A DNA stretch of 64,000 nt from Halobacteriales archaeon YIM A00010 (GCA_025041175.1 JAKCFJ010000001.1:2745526-2809525), one strand, 5' to 3'. Shown: positions 54,882 through 64,000, counted from the stretch's first letter. Numbers and translations are program-made. Notes: generated by a model not told the origin, from the letters alone.

Positions 54882-55077
54882 CCCTCGCACGCGCGCGGAG
54901 ATTAACGGGGACATAACATAAGAAACCAGGTGTATCGAAATCCTCGTTTGCTTTTCGATCGGTTTGTGCCGCTCGCGCGAACCGTTCTTTTTCGCCCTCC
55001 CCGTCTCCTGTGGTGCGTGACCGTTTGGCAGGATACTTGTTTCCGCCATTTTCACTTTCACTCTGGTGTCGCGGCTG

Positions 55078-55083
55078 TTTTAA
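55078..55083 (+). promoter_or_regulatory. TATA-like box of top6B
   Basis: TTTTAA is centred 29 bp upstream of the ATG at 55110, consistent with a leaderless transcript and supporting that ATG over the longer frame from 54930. Confidence 0.5.
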
Positions 55084-55109
55084 CCCCGGATGCAGTACGC
55101 CCGCCTAGC

Positions 55110-57482
55110 ATGACTTCGTATCAATCAGAGCTCGGAGGGGGCACGAACGTCGCCGAGGAGTTAGCGGAAAGCCAGCGCTCCATCTCCATCGCCGAGTTCT
55201 TCGAGAAAAACAAGCATATGCTCGGATTCGACAGCGGTGCCAGGGGATTGGTCACGGCTGTCAAGGAGGCAGTGGACAACGCGCTCGATGCGACCGAAGA
55301 AGCGGGTATTCTTCCGGACATCTACGTGGAGATCACTGAAGAGGGTGATTACTACCGGCTCGTCGTCGAGGACAACGGTCCGGGTATCACGAAAGAACAG
55401 CTTCCGAAAGTGTTCGGGAAGCTTCTGTACGGGTCGCGGTTCCACGTTCGGGAACAAAAGCGGGGACAGCAGGGGATCGGGATCTCCGCGGCGGTGTTGT
55501 ACTCCCAGCTCACGAGCGGGAAGCCGGCGATGATCACCTCCCGAACGGAGGGCGATTCGGCGGCCCAGTATTTCGAGCTGATCATCGACACGGACACGAA
55601 CGAGCCGGAGATCTCCGTCGACACGACGACCACGTGGGAGCGCCCCCATGGGACGCGGATCGAACTGGAGATGGAGGCGAACATGCGCGCGCGCCAGCAG
55701 CTCCACGATTACATCAAGCACACGGCCGTCGTGAACCCTCACGCCCGTATCGAGTTCGAGGAACCCCGCGGGCGGCTGAAGTTCGAGCGGGTGACCGATC
55801 AACTCCCCGCGGAAACCGAAGAGATCCGCCCCCATCCCCACGGCATCGAACTCGGTTCGCTCATCAAGCTGCTCGACGAGACAGATTCGTACTCCGTCTC
55901 CGGGTTCGTGCAAGAGGAGTTCACACGCGTGGGACAGAAGACTGCGGATTCGATCACCTCGGCGTTCCGGGACCGACATTTCGGCCGTGAGCTGTCGTGG
56001 CGGCCGCCCGAAAGGTCACAGATCGAGGCGGCTGTCACCGACGCGGTGGCAAACAAAAGCAAAGCGGCGACCGCCACGTTCGCCCAACGGGTTGGAACGA
56101 GTACCACGGAACGCGATCGCGTCGCCCACCACGAACTCGTCGACATCGTGGCGAACGCGGCCGAGCACGTCAAAGAAGAGTCCGGAGCGACGTTCGCGAC
56201 GACGGTCCGGAAAAAAACGGTTGCGGCGGTGTGGGAGGCGGTGGCGGCGGGCTGTGAATCGGATCTCGCCCGTCTCGTGGACGAGGCCACCACCAGCCGC
56301 AAGGGTGAGCCGACGGTCGGGGGCATGGCTCGGCGCATCGCAACGAAGCTGGAGGGAGTCGAACGCCACCGGCTCACGAGAGACACCGTGGCGACGCACG
56401 TCGATCGTGCGGCCGAGCAGACCGAAGAGCGCGACGACGAACCGTTCGGTGAGACCGCCCGCGAGAACGTGATCGATGCCGCCTGGTCGATCTCTCGGAC
56501 CGTGCCGGACGATCCGCCCTCGGTTCGGGAGACGGCCGCCGACCGCGACACTGCGAGCGAGCTGCTCGAAGCGATGCGGGAAACGGACATCCTCGCGCCA
56601 CCGACGGACTGTCTGGCTCCGATCACCAACGAGCTGGTCGAAGAGGGGCTACGAAAGGAGTTCGACGCCGATTTTTACGCCGCGACGACGCGGGACGCCG
56701 AGGTTCACGGCGGCGATCCGTTCATCGTCGAGGCGGGGATCGCCTACGGCGGCGACGTTGCCAGTGAGGGCCGGATCGACGTGCTTCGGTTTGCGAATCG
56801 GGTGCCGCTCGTCTACCAGCGGGGCGCGTGCGCCACCTCCGACGTGATTCAAGGGATCAACTGGCGCAACTACGGGCTAGACCAGCCCGGTGGGAGCGGG
56901 ATGCCCAACGGATCGGCCGTCGTGATGGTGCACGTCGCCTCGACGAACGTGCCGTTTACGAGCGAGTCGAAAGACGCCATCGCAAACGTTCCCGAGATCG
57001 AAGACGAGATCGAGCTGGCGCTGCGGTCGGCGGCCCGCGATCTCAAGGGGTATCTCAAAAAGCGCCGGACGCTCGAACAGCGCCAGCGCAAACGGAACGT
57101 CATCGCCGACATCCTGCCGACGATGGCCGACAAGCTCGCTGACATGACCGAGCGCGAATCCCTCGCCATCGAGGATTCGCTCGCACGCATCATGAACAAC
57201 GTCCTCGTCGAGCGGACGGTCGAAAACGACGGCGTTCGGCTCGTGGTCACGAACCACACCGATCGCGTCGCCGAGTTGGCGTTGACCGATATCGTGAGCG
57301 TCGATCCCGGCGAGATCGAGGACGCGACCGTCGTCGAGATGGACGGCGAGTGGTTCGTCAAATGGGACCCCAGCGTCCAAAGCGGTGAACGCGCCGCCAT
57401 CGAATACGACGTGAACGGGAACGCGTCGTTCGACATCACTGTCGACGGAATCGAACCGGAAAAACTCTCTATCAACGCCTAA
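55110..57482 (+). CDS. top6B: DNA topoisomerase VI subunit B
   Basis: This is the ATP-gated subunit of topoisomerase VI, a type IIB enzyme. From ATG 55110 it has 790 residues. The Bergerat ATPase fold is clear: [23 protein letters not shown] and [16 protein letters not shown]. The region from about residue 290 to 480, where shorter homologues have the compact H2TH domain, is expanded by roughly 190 mostly acidic residues. The transducer domain resumes at about [18 protein letters not shown] and [11 protein letters not shown]. The stop precedes the top6A start by 4 bp, so they are co-translated. Confidence 0.95.
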   Translation: MTSYQSELGGGTNVAEELAESQRSISIAEFFEKNKHMLGFDSGARGLVTAVKEAVDNALDATEEAGILPDIYVEITEEGDYYRLVVEDNGPGITKEQLPKVFGKLLYGSRFHVREQKRGQQGIGISAAVLYSQLTSGKPAMITSRTEGDSAAQYFELIIDTDTNEPEISVDTTTTWERPHGTRIELEMEANMRARQQLHDYIKHTAVVNPHARIEFEEPRGRLKFERVTDQLPAETEEIRPHPHGIELGSLIKLLDETDSYSVSGFVQEEFTRVGQKTADSITSAFRDRHFGRELSWRPPERSQIEAAVTDAVANKSKAATATFAQRVGTSTTERDRVAHHELVDIVANAAEHVKEESGATFATTVRKKTVAAVWEAVAAGCESDLARLVDEATTSRKGEPTVGGMARRIATKLEGVERHRLTRDTVATHVDRAAEQTEERDDEPFGETARENVIDAAWSISRTVPDDPPSVRETAADRDTASELLEAMRETDILAPPTDCLAPITNELVEEGLRKEFDADFYAATTRDAEVHGGDPFIVEAGIAYGGDVASEGRIDVLRFANRVPLVYQRGACATSDVIQGINWRNYGLDQPGGSGMPNGSAVVMVHVASTNVPFTSESKDAIANVPEIEDEIELALRSAARDLKGYLKKRRTLEQRQRKRNVIADILPTMADKLADMTERESLAIEDSLARIMNNVLVERTVENDGVRLVVTNHTDRVAELALTDIVSVDPGEIEDATVVEMDGEWFVKWDPSVQSGERAAIEYDVNGNASFDITVDGIEPEKLSINA

Positions 57483-57486
57483 GACA

Positions 57487-58599
57487 ATGAGCACCAACAC
57501 CGAACCTGATACTGACGCTGACGACAGCGACGCCCGCGAACGACTGCTCGATCTCGCGGCGGACTTTTACGACCAGTTCGCCGGCGGCGAGGTCCCGTCG
57601 ATGCGGATCCCAACCCGGACGAAATCGAACATCGAGTACGACGAGGACACGGAGGTGTGGGTGTACGGCGATCGTCACTCCACCCGCTCGGCCACCACCG
57701 TCACCGGCGCGAAAAAGCTCCTCAAAGCGATTTACGTCATTGATTTCCTCGCCCAACAGCTGGACGAAGACCGGTCGTCGACCCTGCGGGAGCTGTACTA
57801 CCTGAGCGAGTCGTGGGACCACGAGACGGCCCAGTTTTCCAACCAAGACGAGTCGAACCAGCTCATCGAGGATCTGGAGATCGTCTCGGACGTCACTCGT
57901 GAGGATTTCCACATGCGGCCGGAAGAATCGGGTGCGACGCTGATGGGACCGCTCCACCTCCGCGAGCAGACCCGTCGGGGCGAGCGCGCGATTCACTGCC
58001 AGGAAGACGTTGGAGAGGGCGGGTATCAGATCCCGAACAATCCGGACACGATCGAGTTTCTCGATCACGACGCGGATTTCATCCTCTGTGTCGAGACCGG
58101 TGGGATGCGCGATCGGCTCGTGGAAAACGGGTTCGACGAGGAGCACAACACCATCGTTGTCCATCTCAAGGGCCAGCCAGCCCGCGCGACGCGACGGATC
58201 ACCCGCCGTCTGCACGACGAGCTGGGGCTTCCGGTGGTGGTGTTCACAGACGGCGACCCGTGGTCGTACCGGATTTTCGCCTCGGTCGCGTATGGAAGCA
58301 TCAAAAGCGCCCACCTCTCGGAGCATCTGGCCACGCCGGACGCGCGGTTCATCGGGATTCAACCGACCGACATCGTCGAGTACGATCTCCCGACCGATCC
58401 GCTGTCGGATTCGGACGTGAACGCGCTGGAAAACGAGCTGGAGGATCCACGCTTCCAGTCGTCGTACTGGACCGAGCAGATCGAGCGCCAGCTCGACATC
58501 AATAAGAAGGCCGAGCAGCAGGCGCTCGCCTCTCGTGGGCTGGATTTCGTCACGGACACCTACCTCCCGACGCGACTCGAAGCGATGGACGTGTTGTAA
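57487..58599 (+). CDS. top6A: DNA topoisomerase VI subunit A (Spo11-like)
   Basis: This is the DNA-cleaving subunit of topoisomerase VI, related to eukaryotic Spo11. The winged-helix domain holds the catalytic motif RELYY (101-105), Tyr105 being the nucleophile position. The TOPRIM fold shows the Glu of [11 protein letters not shown] and the metal Asp cluster [13 protein letters not shown]. The 370-residue length is normal, with an acidic N-terminal extension of about 20 residues. It forms an operon with top6B and converges with the metallo-hydrolase gene. Confidence 0.96.
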   Translation: MSTNTEPDTDADDSDARERLLDLAADFYDQFAGGEVPSMRIPTRTKSNIEYDEDTEVWVYGDRHSTRSATTVTGAKKLLKAIYVIDFLAQQLDEDRSSTLRELYYLSESWDHETAQFSNQDESNQLIEDLEIVSDVTREDFHMRPEESGATLMGPLHLREQTRRGERAIHCQEDVGEGGYQIPNNPDTIEFLDHDADFILCVETGGMRDRLVENGFDEEHNTIVVHLKGQPARATRRITRRLHDELGLPVVVFTDGDPWSYRIFASVAYGSIKSAHLSEHLATPDARFIGIQPTDIVEYDLPTDPLSDSDVNALENELEDPRFQSSYWTEQIERQLDINKKAEQQALASRGLDFVTDTYLPTRLEAMDVL

Positions 58600-58602
58600 C
58601 CG

Positions 58603-59409
58603 TTACTCCCGCTCATCTAGCACTACGGGGATCCCTCTCCGTGCGACATCGGCGGCGAACGCGCTCGAATCGGCTTTGAGTGCGGCGAACGTGTTGTAGT
58701 GGATCGGAAGCACGAGATCCGGATCGAGCTGGGCCGCCAGCTCGGCGGCCTCTCGGCGATCCATCGTGAGACTCCTCCCGATCGGGGGAACGAACACCGA
58801 GAGGTTCGCCGAGGAGCCGGATGGAGGCAGTTCGAGCCGTTCGTGTGCGTCTATCACGTCCGTGTCTCCCGACCAGAACACCGACGCGCCGTCTATAGTC
58901 AGATGGTAGCCACACCCGAACCCGCGTGGATGCACCGGCGTCCCATCGGCGCGCGTGTTGGGGCCGTCGGGATCGTTGTACGCCGGAATCGAACGAACCA
59001 CTCCCGTGTCGAGCGCCAGTCTGTCACCGGTTTCGATCCGCCGCACCTCGTATGGAAGGGCGGAAACGGGGCGCACGTCCCGATCGATGCCCGCCGTGTC
59101 GACGCCTTCATAAACGACGACTGTCGCGTGGGGGTGGGCAACGCGTTCGATCCCGTCGGAATCGTAGTGGTGGTTGTGCGTTACACAGACGAGATCGCCA
59201 TCACGAGCGTCGTACTCGGTTCCGGTGGGATGGGCAGTCGTGTGATCTGGGTTCTGAGGCGTCTCTGACTGTGTATCGGGTGTCCACTCCCCGGTGAGAA
59301 CGCCGTAGCGTCCGGGATCGAGGTAGGCGACGAACCCATCGGGCGTTTCGATTCGTAGCGTAGCGTATCCAAACCAATCGAACGTATATCCGGAGTGGGT
59401 GACCGTCAT
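58603..59409 (-). CDS. MBL-fold metallo-hydrolase (UlaG-like)
   Basis: From ATG 59409 (MTVTHSGYTFDWFGYATLRIE) the protein has 268 residues with the metallo-beta-lactamase fold. The metal motif is VTHNHHYDSDG, with later ligands in WSGDTDVI and LPIHYNTF. The start FDWFGYATLRIETPDG and the DPG turn are typical of the UlaG/YtnP-like branch that acts on lactones or phosphodiesters. The substrate is not known. It stands alone between top6A and the AIR-synthase-like gene. Confidence 0.85.
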   Translation of the reverse strand: MTVTHSGYTFDWFGYATLRIETPDGFVAYLDPGRYGVLTGEWTPDTQSETPQNPDHTTAHPTGTEYDARDGDLVCVTHNHHYDSDGIERVAHPHATVVVYEGVDTAGIDRDVRPVSALPYEVRRIETGDRLALDTGVVRSIPAYNDPDGPNTRADGTPVHPRGFGCGYHLTIDGASVFWSGDTDVIDAHERLELPPSGSSANLSVFVPPIGRSLTMDRREAAELAAQLDPDLVLPIHYNTFAALKADSSAFAADVARRGIPVVLDERE

Positions 59410-59448
59410 GTACGATAGGGGAGCAGCAACAGTAAAAAAGTCCCTCAA

Positions 59449-60450
59449 TCACTCCCAGAGTTCGTACAGATCGTCCTCGACGGGTCCAGCGACCGGCTCG
59501 CCGTCGAGCGTGACGCCCGGCTCAGCTCCCTCATCGGCTGCCCTGACGCGGCCGATGACGGCACCCGTGATATCGTTCTCTTCGAGATTCCCGAGGGCGG
59601 TCTCTCGTTCGGAGTCTGGAACCGTTGCCAGCAGCGCCCCCGATCCGAAGATCCGAAGCGGATCGACGCCCAGGGCGTCACAGAGTGTTTCGGTCTCCGG
59701 ACGGACGGGGATCTTCGCTCGCTCGACCGAGAACGTGGCCGACGAGGAGGCGGCCATCTCGGTGAGGCCGGCGAGCACGCCGCCCTCGGTCGGGTCGTGC
59801 ATCGCCGTCGCATAGGGCGCGAGCGCCGACGCGCCCCCGAGAACGGACAAATCCTCGTAGTACGTCCTCGCCGCCCCGAGCACGTCGTCCGTGACCCGGC
59901 CAGCGAGTTCGTCGGAGAAATCCGAGCCGAGGATCGCAGTGCCCTCGGTGCCGGCGCTCCCGGCGATGAGGATCGCCTCCCCGGCGCTGGCTCCCGAGGA
60001 TGGGACGTACCGCTCCGTCGTTCCGAGGCACGTCATCGACAACAACGGCCGGGAGAGATCCGCTGAGTACTCCGCGTGGCCACCGACCACCCGCACGCCC
60101 AACTCCGAGGCGGCGTCGTCGATCTGTCGGGTGATCCGATCGAGATCCCGGTCGCCGTTCTCCGGGAGGATGCAGACGTTCGTCAGCCACCGCGGGGTTC
60201 CGCCGGAGGCAGCGACGTCGTTGCACGCGACTGTCACGCCCAGCGTCCCCACGCGATCGGCGGCAAGGGAGATCGGATCGGAGTTGACGACCAGCAGCTC
60301 CTCGTCATTCCCGTCTGTCTCCGTCTCGTCCACACGGATCGCTGCGGTGTCCTCGCCGTACGCCGGCCCCTGCACCACCGCCGGATCGGCGCTGCCAAGC
60401 CGCGAGAACACCAGCTGTTCCAACGCATCGGGCGGAACTTTTCCAACCAT
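59449..60450 (-). CDS. AIR synthase-related (HypE/PurM-like) protein
   Basis: The 333-residue protein has the ATP-binding PurM fold: AYGEDTAAIRVD, NSDPISLAADRVG, GVTVACNDVAASGGTPRWLT, VVGGHAEYS and AMHDPTEGGVLAGLTEMA. This pattern is shared by HypE, ThiL and SelD; the N-terminal LEQLVFSRLG fits the HypE-like AIR-synthase family found in many archaea. No hydrogenase genes are nearby, so a hydrogenase-maturation role is unlikely and the true substrate is unknown. Confidence 0.85.
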   Translation of the reverse strand: MVGKVPPDALEQLVFSRLGSADPAVVQGPAYGEDTAAIRVDETETDGNDEELLVVNSDPISLAADRVGTLGVTVACNDVAASGGTPRWLTNVCILPENGDRDLDRITRQIDDAASELGVRVVGGHAEYSADLSRPLLSMTCLGTTERYVPSSGASAGEAILIAGSAGTEGTAILGSDFSDELAGRVTDDVLGAARTYYEDLSVLGGASALAPYATAMHDPTEGGVLAGLTEMAASSSATFSVERAKIPVRPETETLCDALGVDPLRIFGSGALLATVPDSERETALGNLEENDITGAVIGRVRAADEGAEPGVTLDGEPVAGPVEDDLYELWE

Positions 60451-60549
60451 GTCCTACCACTGGCGTGGCTGCGACCAAAACCTGTTGGCGAGGCGGCGGA
60501 TGGAATCCTCAATGAAAGCGGACCACGGCCGGGAGTCGTGTCTCGTCAA

Positions 60550-61089
60550 TCACTCGTGAAATCGGTATCGGCGTTGGACCGATTCGAACAGATCGAGTGC
60601 CGGTATCAGTTGGACCTGTTGCTCGTATCCATTCGAGGAAAGGGCTCGCTCTATCCCCCGAAATGCAGCCCGATCGTTCGTGTATACCGCAACGGAGGCT
60701 ACATTGCCTTCCGAAAGCAGTTGTGCTGTGATCCCCCCTTCAGCGTCAGCCTGTTCTATCTCGTGTTCTGGCCGGTCGTCTGCAACCGCGATATAGCGTC
60801 GGACCAGATCCATCGTGGATGAGACGACAGGATTACTGTAATCGATGTCCTCCAGAATCTGTACCCATCCAGCCTCGATGGCAGTGTCGATTGGTGGAAC
60901 ATCGTAGGGGATAGCTTCGGGCGTCAGCTCCGCATGGACACGAGGAGGATACAACAGGACGATATCGTATTCAGTAACAGCCCGTTCGAGTAGAGAAACG
61001 GCATCAGCACGTTCGAATTCGATGAAGAGATTGGTATCGATGACGTGAGCATCGACAGCAGGAAAGAGAATATCCGACACGGTGCTCAC
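60550..61089 (-). CDS. PIN-domain-like protein paired with a regulator
   Basis: The 179-residue protein has the PIN start VDAHVIDTNLFIEFERAD and a later acidic set (MDLVRRYIAVADD, EIEQADAEGGITAQLL, VYTNDRAAFRGIE), consistent with a metal-dependent RNase. It starts at GTG 61089, overlapping the TGA of the winged-helix gene (GTGA), so the two are coupled. The layout looks like a regulator-effector or toxin-antitoxin-like module, though PIN toxins usually pair with smaller antitoxins. Confidence 0.75.
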   Translation of the reverse strand: MSTVSDILFPAVDAHVIDTNLFIEFERADAVSLLERAVTEYDIVLLYPPRVHAELTPEAIPYDVPPIDTAIEAGWVQILEDIDYSNPVVSSTMDLVRRYIAVADDRPEHEIEQADAEGGITAQLLSEGNVASVAVYTNDRAAFRGIERALSSNGYEQQVQLIPALDLFESVQRRYRFHE

Positions 61090-61673
61090 TCCCTGCTCTC
61101 GGCATCGACCGCCGCATCCAGCGCATCGAGATCGATTTCCGTGTTGGTATCCGGTTCGATTCTCTGGAGGATATCGCGCAGCTCCTGAAGGATGGTTTCG
61201 GCTTCAAGGACTGTGATGTCTTGCTCACGGGCCATGATCCGGGCGGTCATACGACCACGCCGGTATGCCCGAGCATACTCTAGCGCGGTCGCAAGTCCGG
61301 AAACGCCGTGACGATCGACGTATAGTCCAAGCGTATCGTTTGTCTGGCTTTTCCCGAGCGCGACGATCACAGCAGGGGTAAGCTCGTAGTCATCCGTTTC
61401 GGTTTGAACAGTCATGCTGACGTGTGCCGCACGGTACTTGTGGGGCTGGGTCTCCGAGGCCTGTTCGATGAGACCGAGATCGGACAATCGATTCACGTCC
61501 TCGTAGACGGTCGTCCGCGAACTATCGAGTCCGGTAGCGATCTCATCGACTGTTGGTGTTCCTAGCTCGAAGATCCGTGTGTACACTCCGGCCAGTCGAC
61601 GATGGCCGATGAGATCCGAAAGGGCGAGCATCCGATCGAGCGGATGGGCTGTTGGCCTGATCGCTTTAGGCAT
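61086..61673 (-). CDS. Winged-helix transcriptional regulator of the PIN pair
   Basis: From ATG 61673 (MPKAIRPTAHPLDRMLALSDL) the protein has 195 residues; ATG 61682 is the alternative. The winged helix is seen in FELGTPTVDEIATGLDSSRTT, then VYEDVNRLSDLGLIEQ. A C-terminal helical part (about 110-195) ends in an acidic tail. A 28-bp near-palindrome covers the start region (61675-61702), a natural place for autorepression. The long frame reaching 61877 overlaps the NUDIX gene and is not used. Confidence 0.78.
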   Translation of the reverse strand: MPKAIRPTAHPLDRMLALSDLIGHRRLAGVYTRIFELGTPTVDEIATGLDSSRTTVYEDVNRLSDLGLIEQASETQPHKYRAAHVSMTVQTETDDYELTPAVIVALGKSQTNDTLGLYVDRHGVSGLATALEYARAYRRGRMTARIMAREQDITVLEAETILQELRDILQRIEPDTNTEIDLDALDAAVDAESRE

Positions 61674-61674
61674 A

Positions 61675-61702
61675 CTTTTCATAATCCGCGAATAATGAAA
61701 AG
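61675..61702. promoter_or_regulatory. 28-bp near-palindrome, candidate operator of the PIN/wHTH unit
   Basis: CTTTTCAT (61675-61682) and ATGAAAAG (61695-61702) are perfect arms. The centre AATCCGCGAATA is itself close to symmetrical, with only four mismatched positions in the whole 28 bp. It overlaps the 5' end of the regulator gene, where a bound protein would block transcription. Confidence 0.6.
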
Positions 61703-61732
61703 CATGTCGGTTAGGCTTCCATCGTGGAAAGA

Positions 61733-62335
61733 TCACCCCGTTCGTTGCCAGCGTTCGTAGGCTTCCCGAGCGGCTTCGGCGTGGTTTTTGTGCCACACAG
61801 GAACGTCCTTGATCGGGACGTACCGCACGTCCAGACCTTCGCCGGACAGTTCGATCGTGCCGCCCTGGACGGTACACAGATACACGTGCATCACCAGCGC
61901 GTGGGGACCGTACTCGCCGGGTTTACGGGTGTAGATGCCAGTGAGCTCGACCGGTTCGACGGAAAGCCCCGTCTCCTCCCGTGCCTCACGAACAGCTGTT
62001 TCACGCGGTGACTCGGTTGGCTCGGTGTATCCGCCGGGTAGACACCACGTTTCGTCGTCCGCGCGCTGTTGCAGCAGGATTCGGCCGTTTTCGTCGAACA
62101 CCGCGGCGTCCCCGCTCACCTTTGGCGTGACGTACCCCAGCTCCGCCGCAAACCGCTCTCGAACCTCCGTGTCCGGAAGATCGACCGCGCGACCGTACCA
62201 CTCGCTGACCAACTCCAGTATGCGTTCATAACGCTGTTCGTCGTATGGATCGTCCGCGTACCGAAGTCCAACGGTCGCTAGGATCCGAAGCTCATCGAGC
62301 AACACCAGCATCGAGTCGGTGTCTTCCCCACCCAT
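61733..62335 (-). CDS. NUDIX hydrolase
   Basis: From ATG 62335 (MGGEDTDSMLVLLDELRILA) the protein has 200 residues. An N-terminal helical region of about 60 residues precedes the NUDIX domain. The NUDIX box is G-x5-E-x7-REUxEExGU: GGYTEPTESPRETAVREARE followed by ETGL. The helical N-terminal extension is like that of ADP-ribose or nucleoside-diphosphate-linked hydrolases of this group; the substrate cannot be told. It lies between the regulator and HIT genes, all on the minus strand, without tight overlaps. Confidence 0.9.
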   Translation of the reverse strand: MGGEDTDSMLVLLDELRILATVGLRYADDPYDEQRYERILELVSEWYGRAVDLPDTEVRERFAAELGYVTPKVSGDAAVFDENGRILLQQRADDETWCLPGGYTEPTESPRETAVREAREETGLSVEPVELTGIYTRKPGEYGPHALVMHVYLCTVQGGTIELSGEGLDVRYVPIKDVPVWHKNHAEAAREAYERWQRTG

Positions 62336-62429
62336 GTATGTCGTATGTCTGATCAGTGCTGGCGGCAAAATAGGTTGCGAACAGAGTGGGGACAACAGCT
62401 ACAACTGGCCTGCGATGTCGTCTCGCCGG

Positions 62430-62855
62430 TCACGCCCGGCCTGCGATGTCTTCGGCGATCGAATCGAGTTCCTCGTCGCTCAGCTCCGGCCGGGAGCCGG
62501 TGATCGCGTGGATCGGGCCGCCGCCGTCTCCCTCGAAGCGGGGAATGATGTGGCCGTGGACGTGTGGCACCTCCTGGCCCGCGGCGGCCCCGTTGTTGAA
62601 CGCGACGGTCGTTCCGTCGGCCTCGATCGCCGTTTCGACGGGCGACACGAGCTGATACAGCGCATCGAGCACCGCCCCCGACAGCGCTTCGGGGAGATCG
62701 TTCAACCGTTCGTGGTGCGTTTTCGGAATGACGAGCACGTGCCCCGGAGCGAGCGGGTTCGCGTCGAGAAACGCGAGCGTCTCCTCGTCCTCGTACACGG
62801 TTCGGCTGGGGATCTCTCCGTCCACGATGGCACAAAAGATGCAGTCGTCGCTCAT
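62430..62855 (-). CDS. HIT-family nucleotide hydrolase/transferase
   Basis: This 141-residue histidine-triad protein has the signature VPHVHGHIIPR (His98, 100, 102), whose last region holds the catalytic His. CIFC at residues 5-8 with a further His could bind zinc, as in the HINT/YcfF branch. DANPLAPGHVLVIPK is the conserved strand-loop. Likely substrates are dinucleoside polyphosphates or AMP-lysine type phosphoramidates. The enzyme is cytoplasmic and stands 95 bp from the NUDIX gene. Confidence 0.93.
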   Translation of the reverse strand: MSDDCIFCAIVDGEIPSRTVYEDEETLAFLDANPLAPGHVLVIPKTHHERLNDLPEALSGAVLDALYQLVSPVETAIEADGTTVAFNNGAAAGQEVPHVHGHIIPRFEGDGGGPIHAITGSRPELSDEELDSIAEDIAGRA

Positions 62856-62913
62856 AGCCGATCATCTACCGCGGTTCCCAAGTATGTTTCCCGCGTCCGT
62901 CGCCGGACCGCAG

Positions 62914-62919
62914 TTTAAT
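62914..62919 (+). promoter_or_regulatory. TATA-like box of the Usp gene
   Basis: TTTAAT overlaps the first possible ATG (62918). An archaeal transcript driven from it would begin about 62942, just before GTG 62945, so the GTG is the better start. Confidence 0.5.
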
Positions 62920-62944
62920 GATCACGCGCTCCCGGGTAGTACGT

Positions 62945-63334
62945 GTGTACGAATACCTGCTCACGATCGACGGGAACGAAGAACGAGCGCAGGCACAGGC
63001 CGAAACCGTCGTCGACCAACCGGCGAACGCCTCGGAGATCCACGCAACGCTCCTCCACGTGTCCACGGAAACGGAGCCGACTCCGATCGAGGAGATGCCC
63101 GCGGTCACGCTGGTACAGGATGTCCTCGAGGACGCCGGAATCGCCACCGACCTCATCGGAATCGAGGGAGAGCCGACCACGGGGATTCTCGAAACCGCAG
63201 AGGAAATCGACGCGAAACGGATCTGTATCGCGGGCAGAAAACGAACGCCGACGGGAAAGGCGGTCTTCGGAAGCGTTACCCAAGGGGTAATCCTCAGCAC
63301 GACCCGACCGGTGCTGGTCTGTCACACGGACTGA
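62945..63334 (+). CDS. Universal stress protein (UspA family)
   Basis: With GTG 62945 the protein begins MYEYLLTIDGNEERAQAQAE and has 129 residues. The alpha/beta fold is seen in YLLTIDG, VVDQPANASEIHATLLHV, LIGIEGEPTTGILETAEEI and ICIAGRKRTPTGKAVFGS. VTQGVILSTTRPVLVCH follows, with the glycine-rich nucleotide-binding segment adapted as GRKRTPTGK. Such proteins bind ATP or act as stress-signalling dimers. ATG 62918 would give 9 extra residues but overlaps the TATA-like box. Confidence 0.85.
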   Translation: MYEYLLTIDGNEERAQAQAETVVDQPANASEIHATLLHVSTETEPTPIEEMPAVTLVQDVLEDAGIATDLIGIEGEPTTGILETAEEIDAKRICIAGRKRTPTGKAVFGSVTQGVILSTTRPVLVCHTD

Positions 63335-63391
63335 CAACGGTGAATCGTTCCTCACGCCACTCCGGCATCGCCCTGTGCTCGTTCTGTTCTT

Positions 63392-63772
63392 TCACCACGG
63401 AAACAGACAGGCGGTATCGACGCCGATCACGGTCAAAAACGCCGGGACGAAAAGCGGAACGACCGCTGCGACGAGGGAGTAGATCCCACCTCGTACCTGC
63501 CGGTTGAGCGCCCGGACCACTGCCTTCAGGAGGAAGTATCCCGAGATCGTGACCAACCCAACCACCACGAGCTGTGCGACGTTGAACCCGCCCGAACACA
63601 ACATCTGTTCTGCCTCTGAGCTCCCGATCTGTTGGGTTATCCGATCGAGCCACGGAACGAAACCAACCAGAAACGCCGACGTGGATGTCGTTTGAGTCCC
63701 GGCCCGGTAGATGAGTCGTCCCCACCGTCTTCCGGAACCGACTATGGCGGTTGGAATTCGAGATCGATCCAT
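63392..63772 (-). CDS. Haloarchaeal membrane protein of unknown function
   Basis: The 126-residue protein (ATG 63772, MDRSRIPTAIVGSGRRWGRL) has a basic N-terminus. The hydrophobic segments are TSTSAFLVGFVPWL, FNVAQLVVVGLVTISGYFLL and YSLVAAVVPLFVPAFLTV. A loop SEAEQMLCSGG between them carries one Cys; a second Cys is near the C-terminus. No motif points to a function. AT-rich DNA (63775-63850) precedes it. Confidence 0.6.
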   Translation of the reverse strand: MDRSRIPTAIVGSGRRWGRLIYRAGTQTTSTSAFLVGFVPWLDRITQQIGSSEAEQMLCSGGFNVAQLVVVGLVTISGYFLLKAVVRALNRQVRGGIYSLVAAVVPLFVPAFLTVIGVDTACLFPW

Positions 63773-63960
63773 GTGTTTGAATCATCCGAAACCGTTAAAA
63801 ATTCTTCTAATTGTAGTATGATATATAATGAGTACAACGATACAGTGTCGGGCGTAGCTGTTGAAAGATAGCACTCGTGGACGCGTGGGATCCGATCCAT
63901 CCCTGTCGAGTTCACACTGACGGGCCTGTCATAACGTCCGTCCGGCACTGTAGTAGCACG

Positions 63961-64000
63961 ATGTCCTCACCGACGATTTATTTCATCACACGCGAAATAC
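63961..64000 (+). CDS. Possible start of a gene cut by the window end
   Basis: ATG at 63961 opens a frame reading MSSPTIYFITREI to the right edge without a stop. It is too short to identify, but the N-terminus looks coding and follows an unusually AT-rich gap. Confidence 0.3.
   Translation, partial: MSSPTIYFITREI

Noticed and set aside
60550-61673. Classical VapBC toxin-antitoxin pair
   Set aside because: The regulator is a 195-residue winged-helix protein, not a small VapB, and the PIN protein is larger than VapC; kept as a candidate module only.

Overview
The window is a stretch of haloarchaeal main chromosome. The proteins are acidic and Asp/Glu-rich, coding DNA is GC-rich with strong G/C at third positions, and the intergenic islands are AT-rich. 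The genes are archaeal (TFB, aIF2-gamma, Rpo7/Spt4, PriS/GINS, topoisomerase VI, L15e, AglD), sit beside bacterial-type gyrase, and many exported proteins carry Tat signals, as is usual for halophilic archaea. No rRNA, tRNA or CRISPR array was seen. I do not assign a genus.

Layout. 1-11 kb: end of a probable aminoacyl-tRNA synthetase gene, a lipoprotein, an eIF2B/R15P-isomerase-family protein, the priS-gins51 replication pair, acetyltransferases, an acyl-CoA dehydrogenase with an acyl-CoA ligase, and an O-methyltransferase. 11-16 kb: a membrane protein, a Tat-exported hydrolase, and the translation/transcription cluster aIF2-gamma, PIN, Rpo7, Spt4, GTP-dependent dephospho-CoA kinase. 16-23 kb is more accessory: small zinc-finger and membrane proteins, an orphan Tat-exported protein in an AT-rich island, an orphan siderophore-type ABC ATPase with a flavoprotein, and an array of tiny palindromes. 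23-34 kb: a radical SAM protein, AglD, TFB, L15e, a regulator and a multi-PAS histidine kinase. 34-41 kb: prs, arginase, a sugar-nucleotide epimerase, NDH-2 and methyltransferases. 41-48 kb: a nucleoside uptake and salvage cluster (BMP lipoprotein, ATPase, two permeases, cytidine deaminase, nucleoside phosphorylase). 48-64 kb: GlmM, gyrAB facing top6BA, and a tail of small enzymes, a PIN/winged-helix pair, a Usp and a membrane protein.

The least ordinary content lies between genes. A family of roughly 100-bp elements with ACTGTCGG termini (types A and B) occurs at four loci between 35.5 and 48.1 kb. They can be tandem, inverted or nested, and two copies supply the TGA stop codon of the neighbouring gene. 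A second type of repeat is an array of six different perfect short hairpins at 21.95-22.09 kb; two relatives of it are read through as the N-terminus of the radical SAM protein at 23.25 kb. Several very small Cys-rich or membrane ORFs (35-85 codons) also look genuine.
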